A DNA stretch of 64,000 nt from Candidatus Scalindua sp. SCAELEC01 (GTDB taxonomy: Bacteria; Planctomycetota; Brocadiia; Brocadiales; Scalinduaceae), in NCBI GenBank assembly GCA_004282745.1, contig SHMT01000019.1, forward strand, positions 28,373-92,372, written 5' to 3'. This document shows positions 8,601 through 17,014 of the stretch, in pieces. The notes under the pieces are model-generated. The model saw only the letters and a program-made list of their open reading frames with translations. It had not been told where the DNA came from and did no database searches. Position 1 is the first letter of the stretch; each line of letters starts with the position of its first letter. A program made the position numbers and the translations under genes.

Positions 8601-10439
8601 ATGAATATTTTAAAGAAAATCAGATTTAAATTACTCGATTCACACTACTGGTTAGTGGTACTGATCCTTGCCGTGTCGTTTGTGGGGATATTTGACCATG
8701 ACCTCTGGACCTCTGATGAGCCCCGTGTTGCTGAAATCGGGAGGGAGTTCCTTGATGATGGTGCTTCTCTCGCTGTCCCGCGGCTTGGTGGGAAACCCTT
8801 TCTGGAAAAACCCCCTCTCTATTTCTGGTGCGTGGCTCTCTCTTACAAGGTATTTGGAGGTCCATCAGCCAGTGCCGCCAGACTCCCCTCTCTCTTTTTC
8901 GGACTCGGAACTCTCGTCTTTACCTATTTCCTTGCGAGAAAAATGTACGACAGAAACAGTGCGCTGTGGTCTTGCATTGTTCTTGCCTTAAGCACTGAGT
9001 ACTTTACGATTACCCATAAATCACTCGTGGATATCTCTCTCGTATTTTTTGTGACGGGGACCGTTTACTGGCTCTATCTGGCACTAACAGGGGAGAAAGA
9101 TAAAAAGGGGATCAATTATACCCTCTGCTATATCTTCTCCTCCGGGGCTTTTTTTTCGAAGGGATTTCTTGGTCTTGCATTTCCGGCCATGGTTTTCATA
9201 TGTTGGATAGTCTGGACAAGGCATTGGAATGAGATAAAAAAAACCAGGCTCTGGATAGGCTTCTTTATTGTTGGTGGTGGAATTAGTCTCTGGTTTTTTG
9301 CCCTTTGGAAAGCAGGTTCCTGGGAATATCTCAGCACGTTCCTGGTCCATAATAACCTGCAGCGTTTTATGCCCGGGGCAGGATATTCCGGCGGACACGA
9401 AAGGCCATTCTATTACTATATGTGTGTCTATTGGAGTGCGTTCGCACCGTGGAGCATATTAACGCCTGCCGTACTCTTCTCTACCTACCGTAAGGGATTT
9501 CAGGACAAAAACAGGCTCTTTCTTGTTTTGTGGTTTTTCTCCGGCTTCCTCATGCTCTCATTTGCCGAGACAAAACGTACTATCTATATTGTACCTCTTT
9601 TACCTCCCATTTCGATACTTACGGGTGCATGGTTTAGTGGCATGGAGACCCGCAGAGTTAAGGGACGGTTAGATAGAGCAAGCCAATGGTTTATTATGTG
9701 TATTTGTGGTATGTCTATTGTTTTGCTTCCGGTCTTGGCTTTAAGGTACGACCTGTTTAAAACTGTTTCGTTTATTGTGTCACTGCCAATACTTATAATT
9801 TGTTATATCGCTCTCTTCTACTCATTTATTACGTGCAAGGTTATTAAGTTATACTCATCTCATAATGGATTTCGGATAAAATCCGAGATAAAATTGAGTG
9901 AGTATAACTACAACCAAGATTTGGTTTCCGGCCCGCCCGGCCTGTCAGCCGTTCGGACGGGTAAAACCGAAAACCAAATCGGTTTTAGTATATATGGATT
10001 ACCCACCCTTGTGAGCCTTATTTATATATCTTTTATACTGGTTTCCTATCCCTATATTAATGAGCACAAATCTCTTAGGCCCTTTTGCAATACGTTAGGT
10101 CAAATACCTGAAGTAGAAGAGAAACCTGTGTATGCCTTCTGTCCGGATGAGACCACGGAGGCAATGGTACCGTTCTATACAGGTAATTATATTACACCTA
10201 TCTATGAGTTAGAGGAGATAAAGGCTTTAGGCAAAAGCAGAGATGCAATTGTACTTGTTGTAGACAAACAAGGGAACAGACCGCTCTATAATGGCCTTAA
10301 GGATCTGTTTAGTAATACCCTTGTTTCAGGACAAACGGGGAGGAGACGTATGGTACTACTGAGTAATTTCAGCAGATTAAAAGATGATCGGAAACACTAT
10401 TCTTCCAATTTAGAGAAAAGGGATAATGAGGTCAATTGA
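8601..10439 (+). CDS. arnT: ArnT-like aminoarabinose transferase 1 (GT83), with in-frame repeat insert
   Basis: Integral membrane glycosyltransferase that would move 4-amino-4-deoxy-L-arabinose from undecaprenyl phosphate to lipid A. About 612 residues from the ATG that matches the start of the paralogue; the frame is open from GTG 8574. The GT83 catalytic loop SDEPRVAEIGRE and FLEKPPLYFW are present, then about twelve membrane helices. Residues about 418-465 are encoded by repeat C2 and have no counterpart in the paralogue at 12308-13936; they fall in a loop between two late membrane helices. The first ~260 bases are almost identical to the paralogue, the rest is much more diverged. Its place outside the contiguous arn run suggests duplication. 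Confidence 0.85.
   Translation: MNILKKIRFKLLDSHYWLVVLILAVSFVGIFDHDLWTSDEPRVAEIGREFLDDGASLAVPRLGGKPFLEKPPLYFWCVALSYKVFGGPSASAARLPSLFFGLGTLVFTYFLARKMYDRNSALWSCIVLALSTEYFTITHKSLVDISLVFFVTGTVYWLYLALTGEKDKKGINYTLCYIFSSGAFFSKGFLGLAFPAMVFICWIVWTRHWNEIKKTRLWIGFFIVGGGISLWFFALWKAGSWEYLSTFLVHNNLQRFMPGAGYSGGHERPFYYYMCVYWSAFAPWSILTPAVLFSTYRKGFQDKNRLFLVLWFFSGFLMLSFAETKRTIYIVPLLPPISILTGAWFSGMETRRVKGRLDRASQWFIMCICGMSIVLLPVLALRYDLFKTVSFIVSLPILIICYIALFYSFITCKVIKLYSSHNGFRIKSEIKLSEYNYNQDLVSGPPGLSAVRTGKTENQIGFSIYGLPTLVSLIYISFILVSYPYINEHKSLRPFCNTLGQIPEVEEKPVYAFCPDETTEAMVPFYTGNYITPIYELEEIKALGKSRDAIVLVVDKQGNRPLYNGLKDLFSNTLVSGQTGRRRMVLLSNFSRLKDDRKHYSSNLEKRDNEVN
9850..9995 (+). repeat. Family C repeat C2, inserted in frame in arnT
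   Basis: 144 bases (9852-9995, a multiple of three) present here and absent from the paralogue at the matching codon. Same two-hairpin layout as C1 but with the short spacer (ACTACAACC) and no stop codon in the host frame. Encodes a peptide starting YSSHNGFRIKSEIKLS and ending NQIGFSIY. Confidence 0.9.
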
Positions 10440-10614
10440 ACAGTTTAACAAAGGTAAGATTAGCGTAGATGCTACGTTTAAAATTCAGAGACAAATACTC
10501 ACTGATGAAAGAGAAGATGAGGTGTTTCTTGAATTTGCGATAGAGAACTTTAGCGAAATGATGGGGTATATTGCAATGGGGAATTTGGATATAAGGATAC
10601 ATATAGGGATATAA
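10426..10614 (+). CDS. Hypothetical short protein, doubtful
   Basis: A 62-residue frame whose ATG overlaps the end of arnT by 14 bases. The product is mixed helical (MRSIEQFNKGKISVDATFKI..) with no family I recognise. The overlap would allow translational coupling, but there is no clear ribosome site. It may be chance. Confidence 0.3.
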   Translation: MRSIEQFNKGKISVDATFKIQRQILTDEREDEVFLEFAIENFSEMMGYIAMGNLDIRIHIGI

Positions 10615-10658
10615 CGGGTGAGATGTGGTTTGGGGTGGGTAGGGCTGATAAAAAAGCA

Positions 10659-10689
10659 CCTACATTCCCCAGTCTATGAAGAATGTAGG
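10659..10689 (+). terminator. Possible terminator hairpin after arnT1
   Basis: Perfect 9-bp stem CCTACATTC / GAATGTAGG with a 13-base loop, lying 45 bases after the short frame. No T-run follows, so a factor-independent terminator is not certain; it could be a transcript-end hairpin. Confidence 0.4.
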
Positions 10690-10725
10690 CGTGTGTATAA
10701 TACGATAATATTGGTATACAATTAC

Positions 10726-10845
10726 CTAACTTTTCTTAACTGCTTTCTTTTTCCATTTACGCCTTGCACCGACTCCTGCTAGACCAACTAAGCCTATACC
10801 AAAGAGGGCAATGGTTTGTAGGCTCGGGGATGGTTCTGTGACCAT
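10726..10845 (-). pseudogene. Orphan PEP-CTERM sorting signal (gene remnant)
   Basis: Minus strand encodes 39 residues beginning MVTEPSPSLQ, then a hydrophobic stretch IALFGIGLVGLAGVGA and the basic tail RRKWKKKAVKKS. This is the tripartite layout of a PEP-CTERM exosortase signal, normally the end of a long secreted protein. Upstream the frame is broken; another frame continues FVPAGTLIHKVVKDTW, consistent with a frameshift in a decaying gene. No exosortase is in the window. Confidence 0.6.
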
Positions 10846-11024
10846 GTATCTTTAACTACCTTGTGTATTAGGGTCCCTGCTGGGACAAACATCTATATTA
10901 CCTCAATATCTGGGTTTGGATGTAAAATCCACTCCTCATAAAAATAACGCTGCGCGGGTCGTCTGAGTCGACCATGCCGGCTGGCTTCAGAACCGATTCA
11001 GTCGAAGGATGCGCTCAACTCGAA

Positions 11025-11450
11025 TTATCCACCACATTTTTTCATAATATCCTGAACCATTGCTGAATCGCACTCAACCTTATTGATATTAAAAAATTCC
11101 ATGACTCCCATAAAGTTTCCATCTTGCTTGTATGGCACACCAAGTGAAGCCTTAATTCCCATTGTTTTTGCAGGTGCTGCTCTGGGATATTCCGATACAT
11201 CTAAATTTTGAACATTATTTACCCATTCATAGTTTTGGTTCTGCCAAACTCTTCCCGGTACGCCAACACCTTTTTTAAACTTATATTTTTTGCATTCCTC
11301 TTGATATGCTCTGAGATGAGGATTTTTAATGCAAGTTTCTTGTCCCGCACAATTAAGCCTATCATCTTCTAACAAATAAAAAACTCCAAGATGCCAACCA
11401 TGTTGATTACAAATTCCTTCCATTGTTGATAACATTTTAGCGCTATCCAT
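11025..11450 (-). CDS. GAF-domain sensor protein
   Basis: About 141 residues forming a single GAF domain: GWHLGVFYLLEDDRL, FKKGVGVPGRVWQNQNYEW, then KASLGVPYKQDGNFMGVMEFF. Such domains bind small molecules or sense redox state and are usually fused to kinases or cyclases; here the domain stands alone. ATG at 11450 is preferred over 11501 because AAAGGTGG precedes it by 9 bases. Several cysteines (C46 to C64 region) could be redox active; this is inference. It lies opposite to, and between, the two arnT genes and has its own promoter. Confidence 0.75.
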   Translation of the reverse strand: MDSAKMLSTMEGICNQHGWHLGVFYLLEDDRLNCAGQETCIKNPHLRAYQEECKKYKFKKGVGVPGRVWQNQNYEWVNNVQNLDVSEYPRAAPAKTMGIKASLGVPYKQDGNFMGVMEFFNINKVECDSAMVQDIMKKCGG

Positions 11451-11513
11451 GTTTTTTCGCCACCTTTCTTCAAAAAAAATTATAAAAAAATTGCCATTCA
11501 AGCTAACCTAGGA

Positions 11514-11542
11514 AGTATAGTAAAATTGTTAATAAAAGTCAA
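11514..11542 (-). promoter_or_regulatory. Sigma70-type promoter of the GAF gene
   Basis: Minus strand TTGACT, 17-base spacer, TATACT, about 64 bases before the GAF start codon. Matches five of six consensus bases in each box. Confidence 0.65.
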
Positions 11543-11637
11543 GTATTTTGTTTGGAAGAAAATTATGCCATGAAATGATAGACTCCCACACCTTATTTTA
11601 AAGATACAATTTGGTGTTTAAGAGGAATGATAATACC

Positions 11638-11656
11638 TTAGGGTTCAGGAAAAAAT
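11638..11656 (+). repeat. Family A terminal fragment
   Basis: TTAGGGTTCAGGAAAAAAT only: one end of a family A element without the interior, probably a deletion remnant. Confidence 0.5.
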
Positions 11657-11752
11657 ATTATAAATAACCTTATTCTCCATCTTCAACGATTTCAGCATCA
11701 ACATACCGGTGGACAAGTTTATTGTAAAATTTACATGGTATTTGTGTCTAAA

Positions 11753-11901
11753 TAGTGTCTGAACGAAAACCCTGTGTTTGAATGAAAAGTGCCTAGGTAC
11801 AAGGCGCGTAATAATTTCGTAACCGGAACGTACAATTGTACTTGAGGATTGCGAAATTATTGCAGCAACGCAGTAGATGGGTAGTTTTCGTTCAAACACT
11901 A
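11753..11901 (-). repeat. Family B repeat, copy B2
   Basis: 149 bp, inverted relative to the other copies. Ends TAGTGTCTGAACGAAAAC and GTTTTCGTTCAAACACTA. Central palindrome GTACAATTGTAC. Flanked by AA on both sides, compatible with a 2-bp target duplication. Confidence 0.85.
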
Positions 11902-12307
11902 AATATCAATGTGTAAAAAAGCATGATGTATTGGAAACATTGCCCACTTGGCTCATGATAGCTTAATTGTAGATCTATGGAACCGTTTTTGGAACAATGA
12001 TCAAGCTTTCAATACATTCACATGATCACCACATGTCCAAAATCAAATCGGCTACAAAAAAACCACACTTTGATTTGACAACACCCCACCCCAGGGGGGA
12101 AAACTGCCACCCCCTCGCATCCCTCAGGTACCCCCATAGAACAAACGTTATTTTTCAAATATATTATATTATTAACACTCCTTAATATTACCTTCATGTA
12201 TTATTAATCTGAACTTCACTATTTCTTCATCTTTTATTTTGTATCCTGTACCACATAACACCAAGTTTGCGTCCCATGGGCGTGATCGTCTTAAACATTA
12301 ATTTGTA
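11902..12307. other. Gene-free stretch before arnT2
   Basis: No gene seen; the short plus-strand frame at 11997-12185 has no family resemblance. The region must hold the promoter for the main arn operon, but I see no strong -35/-10 pair. Confidence 0.5.
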
Positions 12308-13936
12308 ATGAAAACTCTAACAGTAAAATTACTTGATCATCAATACTGGATTGTGGCCATGGTCCTTGCCGTGTCGTTTGTGGGGATATTTGACCATGAC
12401 CTCTGGCCTTCAGATGAGCCCCGTGTTGCTGAAATCGGGAGAGAGTTCCTCGATGATGGTGCTTCTCTTGCAGTCCCGCGACTTGGTGGAGAGCCCTTTC
12501 TGGAAAAGCCTCCTCTCTATTTCTGGTGCGTGGCTCTCTCTTACAAGGTATTTGGAGGTCCATCAGCCAGTGCCGCCAGACTCCCCTCTCTCTTTTTCGG
12601 TCTCGGAACTCTTCTCTTTACCTATCTCCTTGCCGGGAGAATGTATGGTAAAAATTGTGCTCTTTGGTCCTGTATGGTCCTTGCCTTAAGCCTTGAGTTC
12701 TTTGCCATTACCCACAAGTCACTCGTGGATTCCGCTCTTGTCTTTTTTGTGACGGGAACCATGTACTGGCTCTACTTAGCCTTAACCGCGGAGAAGAACA
12801 CAAAATGGATTTTGTATACAATGTGTTATACCTTTTCAACAGGGGCTTTTTTTTCCAAAGGGTTTCTTGGTCTTGCATTTCCCGCCATCCTGTTCATGTG
12901 TTGGATTTTATGGACGAGAGATTGGGGTGAGATAAAATGTGCCCGGCTCTGGATAGGGTTCTTTCTTGTTATTGGTGTAACCGGCCTCTGGTTTTTTGCT
13001 CTCTGGAAAGAGGGTTCCTGGGAATATGTCAGTACGTTTTTGGGGCACAACAATCTTCAGCGTGTTTTCCCCGGGGCAACATATACAGGAGGGCATGAGC
13101 ACTCCTTCTTTTATTACTTCGTTCGCTATTGGCGTGCGTTTGCACCATGGAGCATATTGACACCAATCGTGTTTTACCATGTCTACCGTAAAGGGTTTCG
13201 AGATAGAGATGGGCTCTTTCTTGTTTTGTGGTTTTTCTCCGGATTCCTCATGCTCTCGCTTGCCGGAACGAAGAGGCCTATCTATCTTGTGCCTCTTTTC
13301 CCCTCTCTTTCTATACTTACGGGTGCATGGTTTAACGACGTGGAGACACGCATAATCAATGGAAGGTTTGTCAGTATAAGCCAATGGTCTATCCTGAGCG
13401 TTACCGGTATCTGCATTGTTTTGTTCGCTATCACGGCTTTTAAGTACGACTTGTACAAGAGTGTTACCTTTATGGTATTGATGTCTGGAGTTTTACTCTG
13501 TTATATCTCTTTCTGGAACTCATTTCTTACCTGTAAGGTTATTACGTTACCTGGATTTTCTCCATTGATGATACTGATCTATATATCGATTGTTCTGGTA
13601 TCCTATCCGTATCTAAACGAAAAGAGAAGTCTCAAACCTTTTTGCCATGAGTTACGTCAAATACTTACCGTAAAAGGAAAACCCCTTTATGCCTTCCAAT
13701 CTGGTGAGACTGAAAGGGCTATGGTGCCATTCTATACGGGACATTATCTTACACCAATACAGAGTTTGGATGAGATGAGATCTCTCGGCATAAGCAAGGA
13801 TAAGCTTGTGCTCGTAGTGGACGATCGTAAGAGCAGACCGTTATATCACAGCCTCAAGGATAGATTTCCAGATGTCCTCGTTTCAGGGCAATCAGGTAAA
13901 AGACATATGGCACTGTTAACTAATAAAGGAAAATAA
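12308..13936 (+). CDS. arnT: ArnT-like aminoarabinose transferase 2 (GT83)
   Basis: 542 residues, the usual ArnT length. Transfers L-Ara4N (or a related sugar) from the undecaprenyl carrier to lipid A on the periplasmic face. N-terminal catalytic loop WPSDEPRVAEIGRE with D36, matching the essential acid in ArnT, then FLEKPPLYFW and about twelve membrane helices. It heads a tightly packed run (3-base gap to arnB), so it is the operon copy. It lacks the repeat-encoded insert of the paralogue. The 5' 260 bases are almost identical to the paralogue, which suggests gene conversion or a recent duplication with uneven divergence. Confidence 0.88.
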   Translation: MKTLTVKLLDHQYWIVAMVLAVSFVGIFDHDLWPSDEPRVAEIGREFLDDGASLAVPRLGGEPFLEKPPLYFWCVALSYKVFGGPSASAARLPSLFFGLGTLLFTYLLAGRMYGKNCALWSCMVLALSLEFFAITHKSLVDSALVFFVTGTMYWLYLALTAEKNTKWILYTMCYTFSTGAFFSKGFLGLAFPAILFMCWILWTRDWGEIKCARLWIGFFLVIGVTGLWFFALWKEGSWEYVSTFLGHNNLQRVFPGATYTGGHEHSFFYYFVRYWRAFAPWSILTPIVFYHVYRKGFRDRDGLFLVLWFFSGFLMLSLAGTKRPIYLVPLFPSLSILTGAWFNDVETRIINGRFVSISQWSILSVTGICIVLFAITAFKYDLYKSVTFMVLMSGVLLCYISFWNSFLTCKVITLPGFSPLMILIYISIVLVSYPYLNEKRSLKPFCHELRQILTVKGKPLYAFQSGETERAMVPFYTGHYLTPIQSLDEMRSLGISKDKLVLVVDDRKSRPLYHSLKDRFPDVLVSGQSGKRHMALLTNKGK

Positions 13937-13939
13937 AAT

Positions 13940-15106
13940 ATGCCCAGAAACGGTTTTCTCCCCTTTTCGCTACCGGATATCGGACAGGGAGAGATTAACG
14001 AAGTCGTTAAGGTCCTCTCCTCCGGATGGATAACCTCGGGCCAAAAAGTGGCAGCCTTTGAGAAGGCGTTTGCCGAGTATGTTGGCAGCCCTTACGCATT
14101 GACGCTGACCTCTTGCACCGCAGGTCTGCATCTGGCTATGGAAATACTCGATCTGCAGCCTGGTGATGAAGTAATCACCACCTCTCTCACCTGGCCAGCA
14201 ACGGTAAATATGATCCACCTCTGCGGAGGGAGACCGGTATTTGTAGATGTGGAACGAGACACCTTCAACCTTGATGTGTCACAGGTTGAAGAAGCCATTA
14301 CAGATCGAACAAGGGCAATTCTCCCCGTTCACTTTGCGGGACAATCCTGTGAACTTGAAAAACTGAGGAAGATTTGTAAAGACCACAGTATAGAGTTAAT
14401 TGAAGATGCGGCACATGCCGTTGGCAGTGAGTACAAAGGAGCGCGAATTGGTTCCGGGAATAATATGGCAGTCTTCAGCTTTCATCCTATCAAAAACATG
14501 ACCACCGGCGAGGGAGGGATGATCACAACTCACAATAGTGAAATCTTTGAAAGACTTCGCACCTTACGTTTCCACGGGGTTGATAAAGACGCCTGGAAAC
14601 GATACGGACGTGGAGAGAAAGCGGGGTATGAACTTTACCATCCCGGATGGAAGTATAATATGACCGACATACAGGCTGCCATAGGCCTTGTTCAATTGGA
14701 ACGCCTTGACGGAATGATTGAAAAACGCATGACGCTGGCAGCACTGTACGATGACCTCCTCAGCGAAGTACACGAGATAACACGTCCTGGCAGGGTCCCA
14801 TACGATATAAGACACGCCTGGCACCTGTATACAATACAGGTGGACAGGGACAAGACTGGGATACCGCGTGATGAATTTATGGAGGAGATGGGGAAACGAA
14901 ATATCGGGACCGGCCTTCATTTCCGGGCAGTTCACGAATTATCATTTTATAAGAATCATTACCCTCTGCCTGTTGGCTCCCTCCCGGAAACGGAATTTAT
15001 ATCAGAATCAATCGTCTCCCTTCCCCTTTATCCAGGAATGAACGAGAGTGATGTATATAACGTGGTTGCGGCAATCAGGGACATAGTAAAGAAATTCAAA
15101 GAATGA
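13940..15106 (+). CDS. arnB: UDP-Ara4O aminotransferase ArnB
   Basis: PLP enzyme that converts UDP-4-keto-L-arabinose to UDP-L-Ara4N using glutamate. 388 residues, DegT/DnrJ/EryC1/StrS fold. FLPFSLPDIGQGEI at the start, SGWITSGQK, EDAAHAVG at 155-162 and the PLP lysine K185 in SFHPIKNMTTGEGG; end part GTGLHFRAVHELSFY and SLPLYPGM are specific to ArnB-like members. Immediately downstream of arnT2 and overlapping the next gene by four bases (ATGA). Assignment is strengthened by the arnC, arnA and arnD neighbours. Confidence 0.92.
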   Translation: MPRNGFLPFSLPDIGQGEINEVVKVLSSGWITSGQKVAAFEKAFAEYVGSPYALTLTSCTAGLHLAMEILDLQPGDEVITTSLTWPATVNMIHLCGGRPVFVDVERDTFNLDVSQVEEAITDRTRAILPVHFAGQSCELEKLRKICKDHSIELIEDAAHAVGSEYKGARIGSGNNMAVFSFHPIKNMTTGEGGMITTHNSEIFERLRTLRFHGVDKDAWKRYGRGEKAGYELYHPGWKYNMTDIQAAIGLVQLERLDGMIEKRMTLAALYDDLLSEVHEITRPGRVPYDIRHAWHLYTIQVDRDKTGIPRDEFMEEMGKRNIGTGLHFRAVHELSFYKNHYPLPVGSLPETEFISESIVSLPLYPGMNESDVYNVVAAIRDIVKKFKE

Positions 15107-16068
15107 GGATACGTGAAGTTTTAGGAAAGATGTTACTGCCTGCGATACTGGGTGCAGTAGCCCTTACATCACTGGGGTTATTAGGAGACATTGAAGATGT
15201 ATTTATTTCTCTGCGCAATTTTCAATGGGGTTATTTACCCATCATAGTGGTTTTTGGTTTTGGCAACGATATGATAAAGTTTTTGCGATGGGACTATTAT
15301 CTTAAACGCTTAGGAATAGAGCTTTCACGAAAGGAGAGCCTAAGTGTCTTCATCGCAGGGCTCGCTTTCAGCGCTACACCAGGAAAGATTGGTTTTATTA
15401 TGAAAAATATTTTTTTAAAGAAAATGACTGACAAACCAATTATTGACACATCTCCCGTGGTGTTTGCAGAACTATATACAGATTTTATCACACTGTCCCT
15501 AATAGCACTGGCCGGTTTCATGTACATAGGCATCGACACAAAACATCTTATTCTCATTTCTTCCTTAAGCTGTCTATTTCTTGCAATTGCTATGATTAAG
15601 AGCGTCCCTTTATTCTGCATACAAATAGCGGGTAAATTGCCTGTCCTAAAAAACAGGACGCAATCACTTAAGCAGGCCGTGGAAGCAATGTACGATATTA
15701 TGAGTCCTTTTTCTCTGCTTTACGCAACGGTAATAAGTCTTTTAGCCTGGACGAGTGAGGGAGTGGCGCTCTGGTTTATCCTGAAGGGTCTTGGAGCTTC
15801 TTTGACATTAGTTTTATCAACAATAGTCTTTAGTATTGCCACACTGCTGGGAGCTGTAACAATGCTTCCCGGAGGCTTAATTGTAACAGAGGGGAGTCTT
15901 TTAGGGCTTCTGTCGAAACTTGGAATTCACAAGGCTCCGGCTGCCAGTGCAACATTACTCGCAAGACTGTGTACATTATGGTTGGCCGTTTTAGTAGGAA
16001 CAGCGGTCTTGCTTTATGCCTGGCGGACGTTTAACGGGAAAGGGGAACGTGCTATCAATGGAAATTAA
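15103..16068 (+). CDS. Flippase-like (LPG synthase TM / AglD-type) membrane protein
   Basis: 321 residues with about eight membrane helices. Shows the family features KFLRWDYYLKRLGIELS, FSATPGKIGFIMKNIFL and MLPGGLIVTEGSLLGLL. The family (lysylphosphatidylglycerol-synthase transmembrane region, UPF0104) includes proteins thought to flip lipid-linked molecules. It lies inside the arn operon, overlapping arnB and arnC, in the position where enterobacteria keep the ArnE/ArnF flippase. I infer that it moves undecaprenyl-phosphate-L-Ara4N across the inner membrane. No ArnE/F-like small four-helix protein is in the window. Confidence 0.8.
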   Translation: MRIREVLGKMLLPAILGAVALTSLGLLGDIEDVFISLRNFQWGYLPIIVVFGFGNDMIKFLRWDYYLKRLGIELSRKESLSVFIAGLAFSATPGKIGFIMKNIFLKKMTDKPIIDTSPVVFAELYTDFITLSLIALAGFMYIGIDTKHLILISSLSCLFLAIAMIKSVPLFCIQIAGKLPVLKNRTQSLKQAVEAMYDIMSPFSLLYATVISLLAWTSEGVALWFILKGLGASLTLVLSTIVFSIATLLGAVTMLPGGLIVTEGSLLGLLSKLGIHKAPAASATLLARLCTLWLAVLVGTAVLLYAWRTFNGKGERAINGN

Positions 16069-17014
16069 GACACCCTATCTATCAGTGGTGATTCCCGTAT
16101 TCAACGAGGAGCAGAATATCCGAGAACTTTTAGAGCGTCTAAACAGAGTCATGAAGGATATGGGACGTCTTTATGAAATAATCATCATTGATGATGGGAG
16201 CAGTGACAACACACTTGAACTTCTCAAGCACTGCCAGATTGAAATCCCCAATATAACGCTGATAGAATTCAATCGAAACTACGGGCAGCATGCCGCTATT
16301 TTTGCTGGCTTTGAAAGAAGTTTAGGAGAAATAGTAGTCACGCTCGACGCCGACCTTCAAAATCCTCCTGAAGAGATTCCAAAACTGGTAAGCAAGGCGG
16401 AGGAGGGGTTCGAAGTCGTTGCAACCGTACGCACAGATCGTAAAGACTCAATTTTCAGAAGGTGTGCCTCATTTGTAATAAACAAGATCACGGCAAAGAT
16501 TACGGGTGTCAACCTGAAAGATTACGGATGTATGTTGCGGGCCTACAGGAGAAACATCGTTCAACTGATGTGTGAATCAAAGGAGATCTCAACTTTTATT
16601 CCCGTCCTTGCCACATCATATGCCAAGAATACGACCGAAATCGATGTGAAGCACGATCCTCGTAGTGGTGGAGAGACAAAATACAGCCTTACCCGTCTTA
16701 TCTCGCTCCAGTTTGATCTCATGACCAGTTTTTCAATCTGGCCACTGAGGATGCTCATGCTTGTGGGGCTCGTAGTTTCACTGGCAGGCATTGGTTTCGG
16801 TATTTTCCTCCTCGTATCCAGAATAATTATGGGGAGTGAATGGGCAGCCGAGGGTGTTTTTACCCTCTTTGCCGTACTCTTTTTCTTTGTTGGCGGACAA
16901 TTTCTCGCGTTTGGCCTTCTCGGAGAATACATAGGAAGAATCTACTCAGAGGTGAGGCGAAGACCGAGGTTTGTCATCGAGAATGTACATACGGAGGAGA
17001 CAAAGAAGGAATGA
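16058..17014 (+). CDS. arnC: Undecaprenyl-phosphate 4-deoxy-4-formamido-L-arabinose transferase ArnC
   Basis: Inner-membrane GT2 enzyme that transfers L-Ara4-formyl-N from UDP to undecaprenyl phosphate. 318 residues from ATG 16058, chosen because AAAGGGGAA precedes it. IIDDGSSDN at 43-51, FNRNYGQHAA, TLDADLQNPPEEIP with D97/D99, and GCMLRAYRR, all typical of ArnC. Two membrane helices about 230-252 and 265-290, then LLGEYIGRIY. Overlaps its upstream neighbour by 11 bases and arnA by four. Confidence 0.92.
   Translation: MEIKTPYLSVVIPVFNEEQNIRELLERLNRVMKDMGRLYEIIIIDDGSSDNTLELLKHCQIEIPNITLIEFNRNYGQHAAIFAGFERSLGEIVVTLDADLQNPPEEIPKLVSKAEEGFEVVATVRTDRKDSIFRRCASFVINKITAKITGVNLKDYGCMLRAYRRNIVQLMCESKEISTFIPVLATSYAKNTTEIDVKHDPRSGGETKYSLTRLISLQFDLMTSFSIWPLRMLMLVGLVVSLAGIGFGIFLLVSRIIMGSEWAAEGVFTLFAVLFFFVGGQFLAFGLLGEYIGRIYSEVRRRPRFVIENVHTEETKKE

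Noticed and set aside
9084..9398. Antisense ORFs inside both arnT genes
   Set aside because: They occur on the opposite strand of a clearly conserved coding region and mirror its codon structure.
11645..11899. Short ORFs beginning MFERKLPIYCVAA.. in several places (also 36940, 42569, 45279)
   Set aside because: All are translations of family B repeats, lack ribosome sites and are not conserved as proteins.
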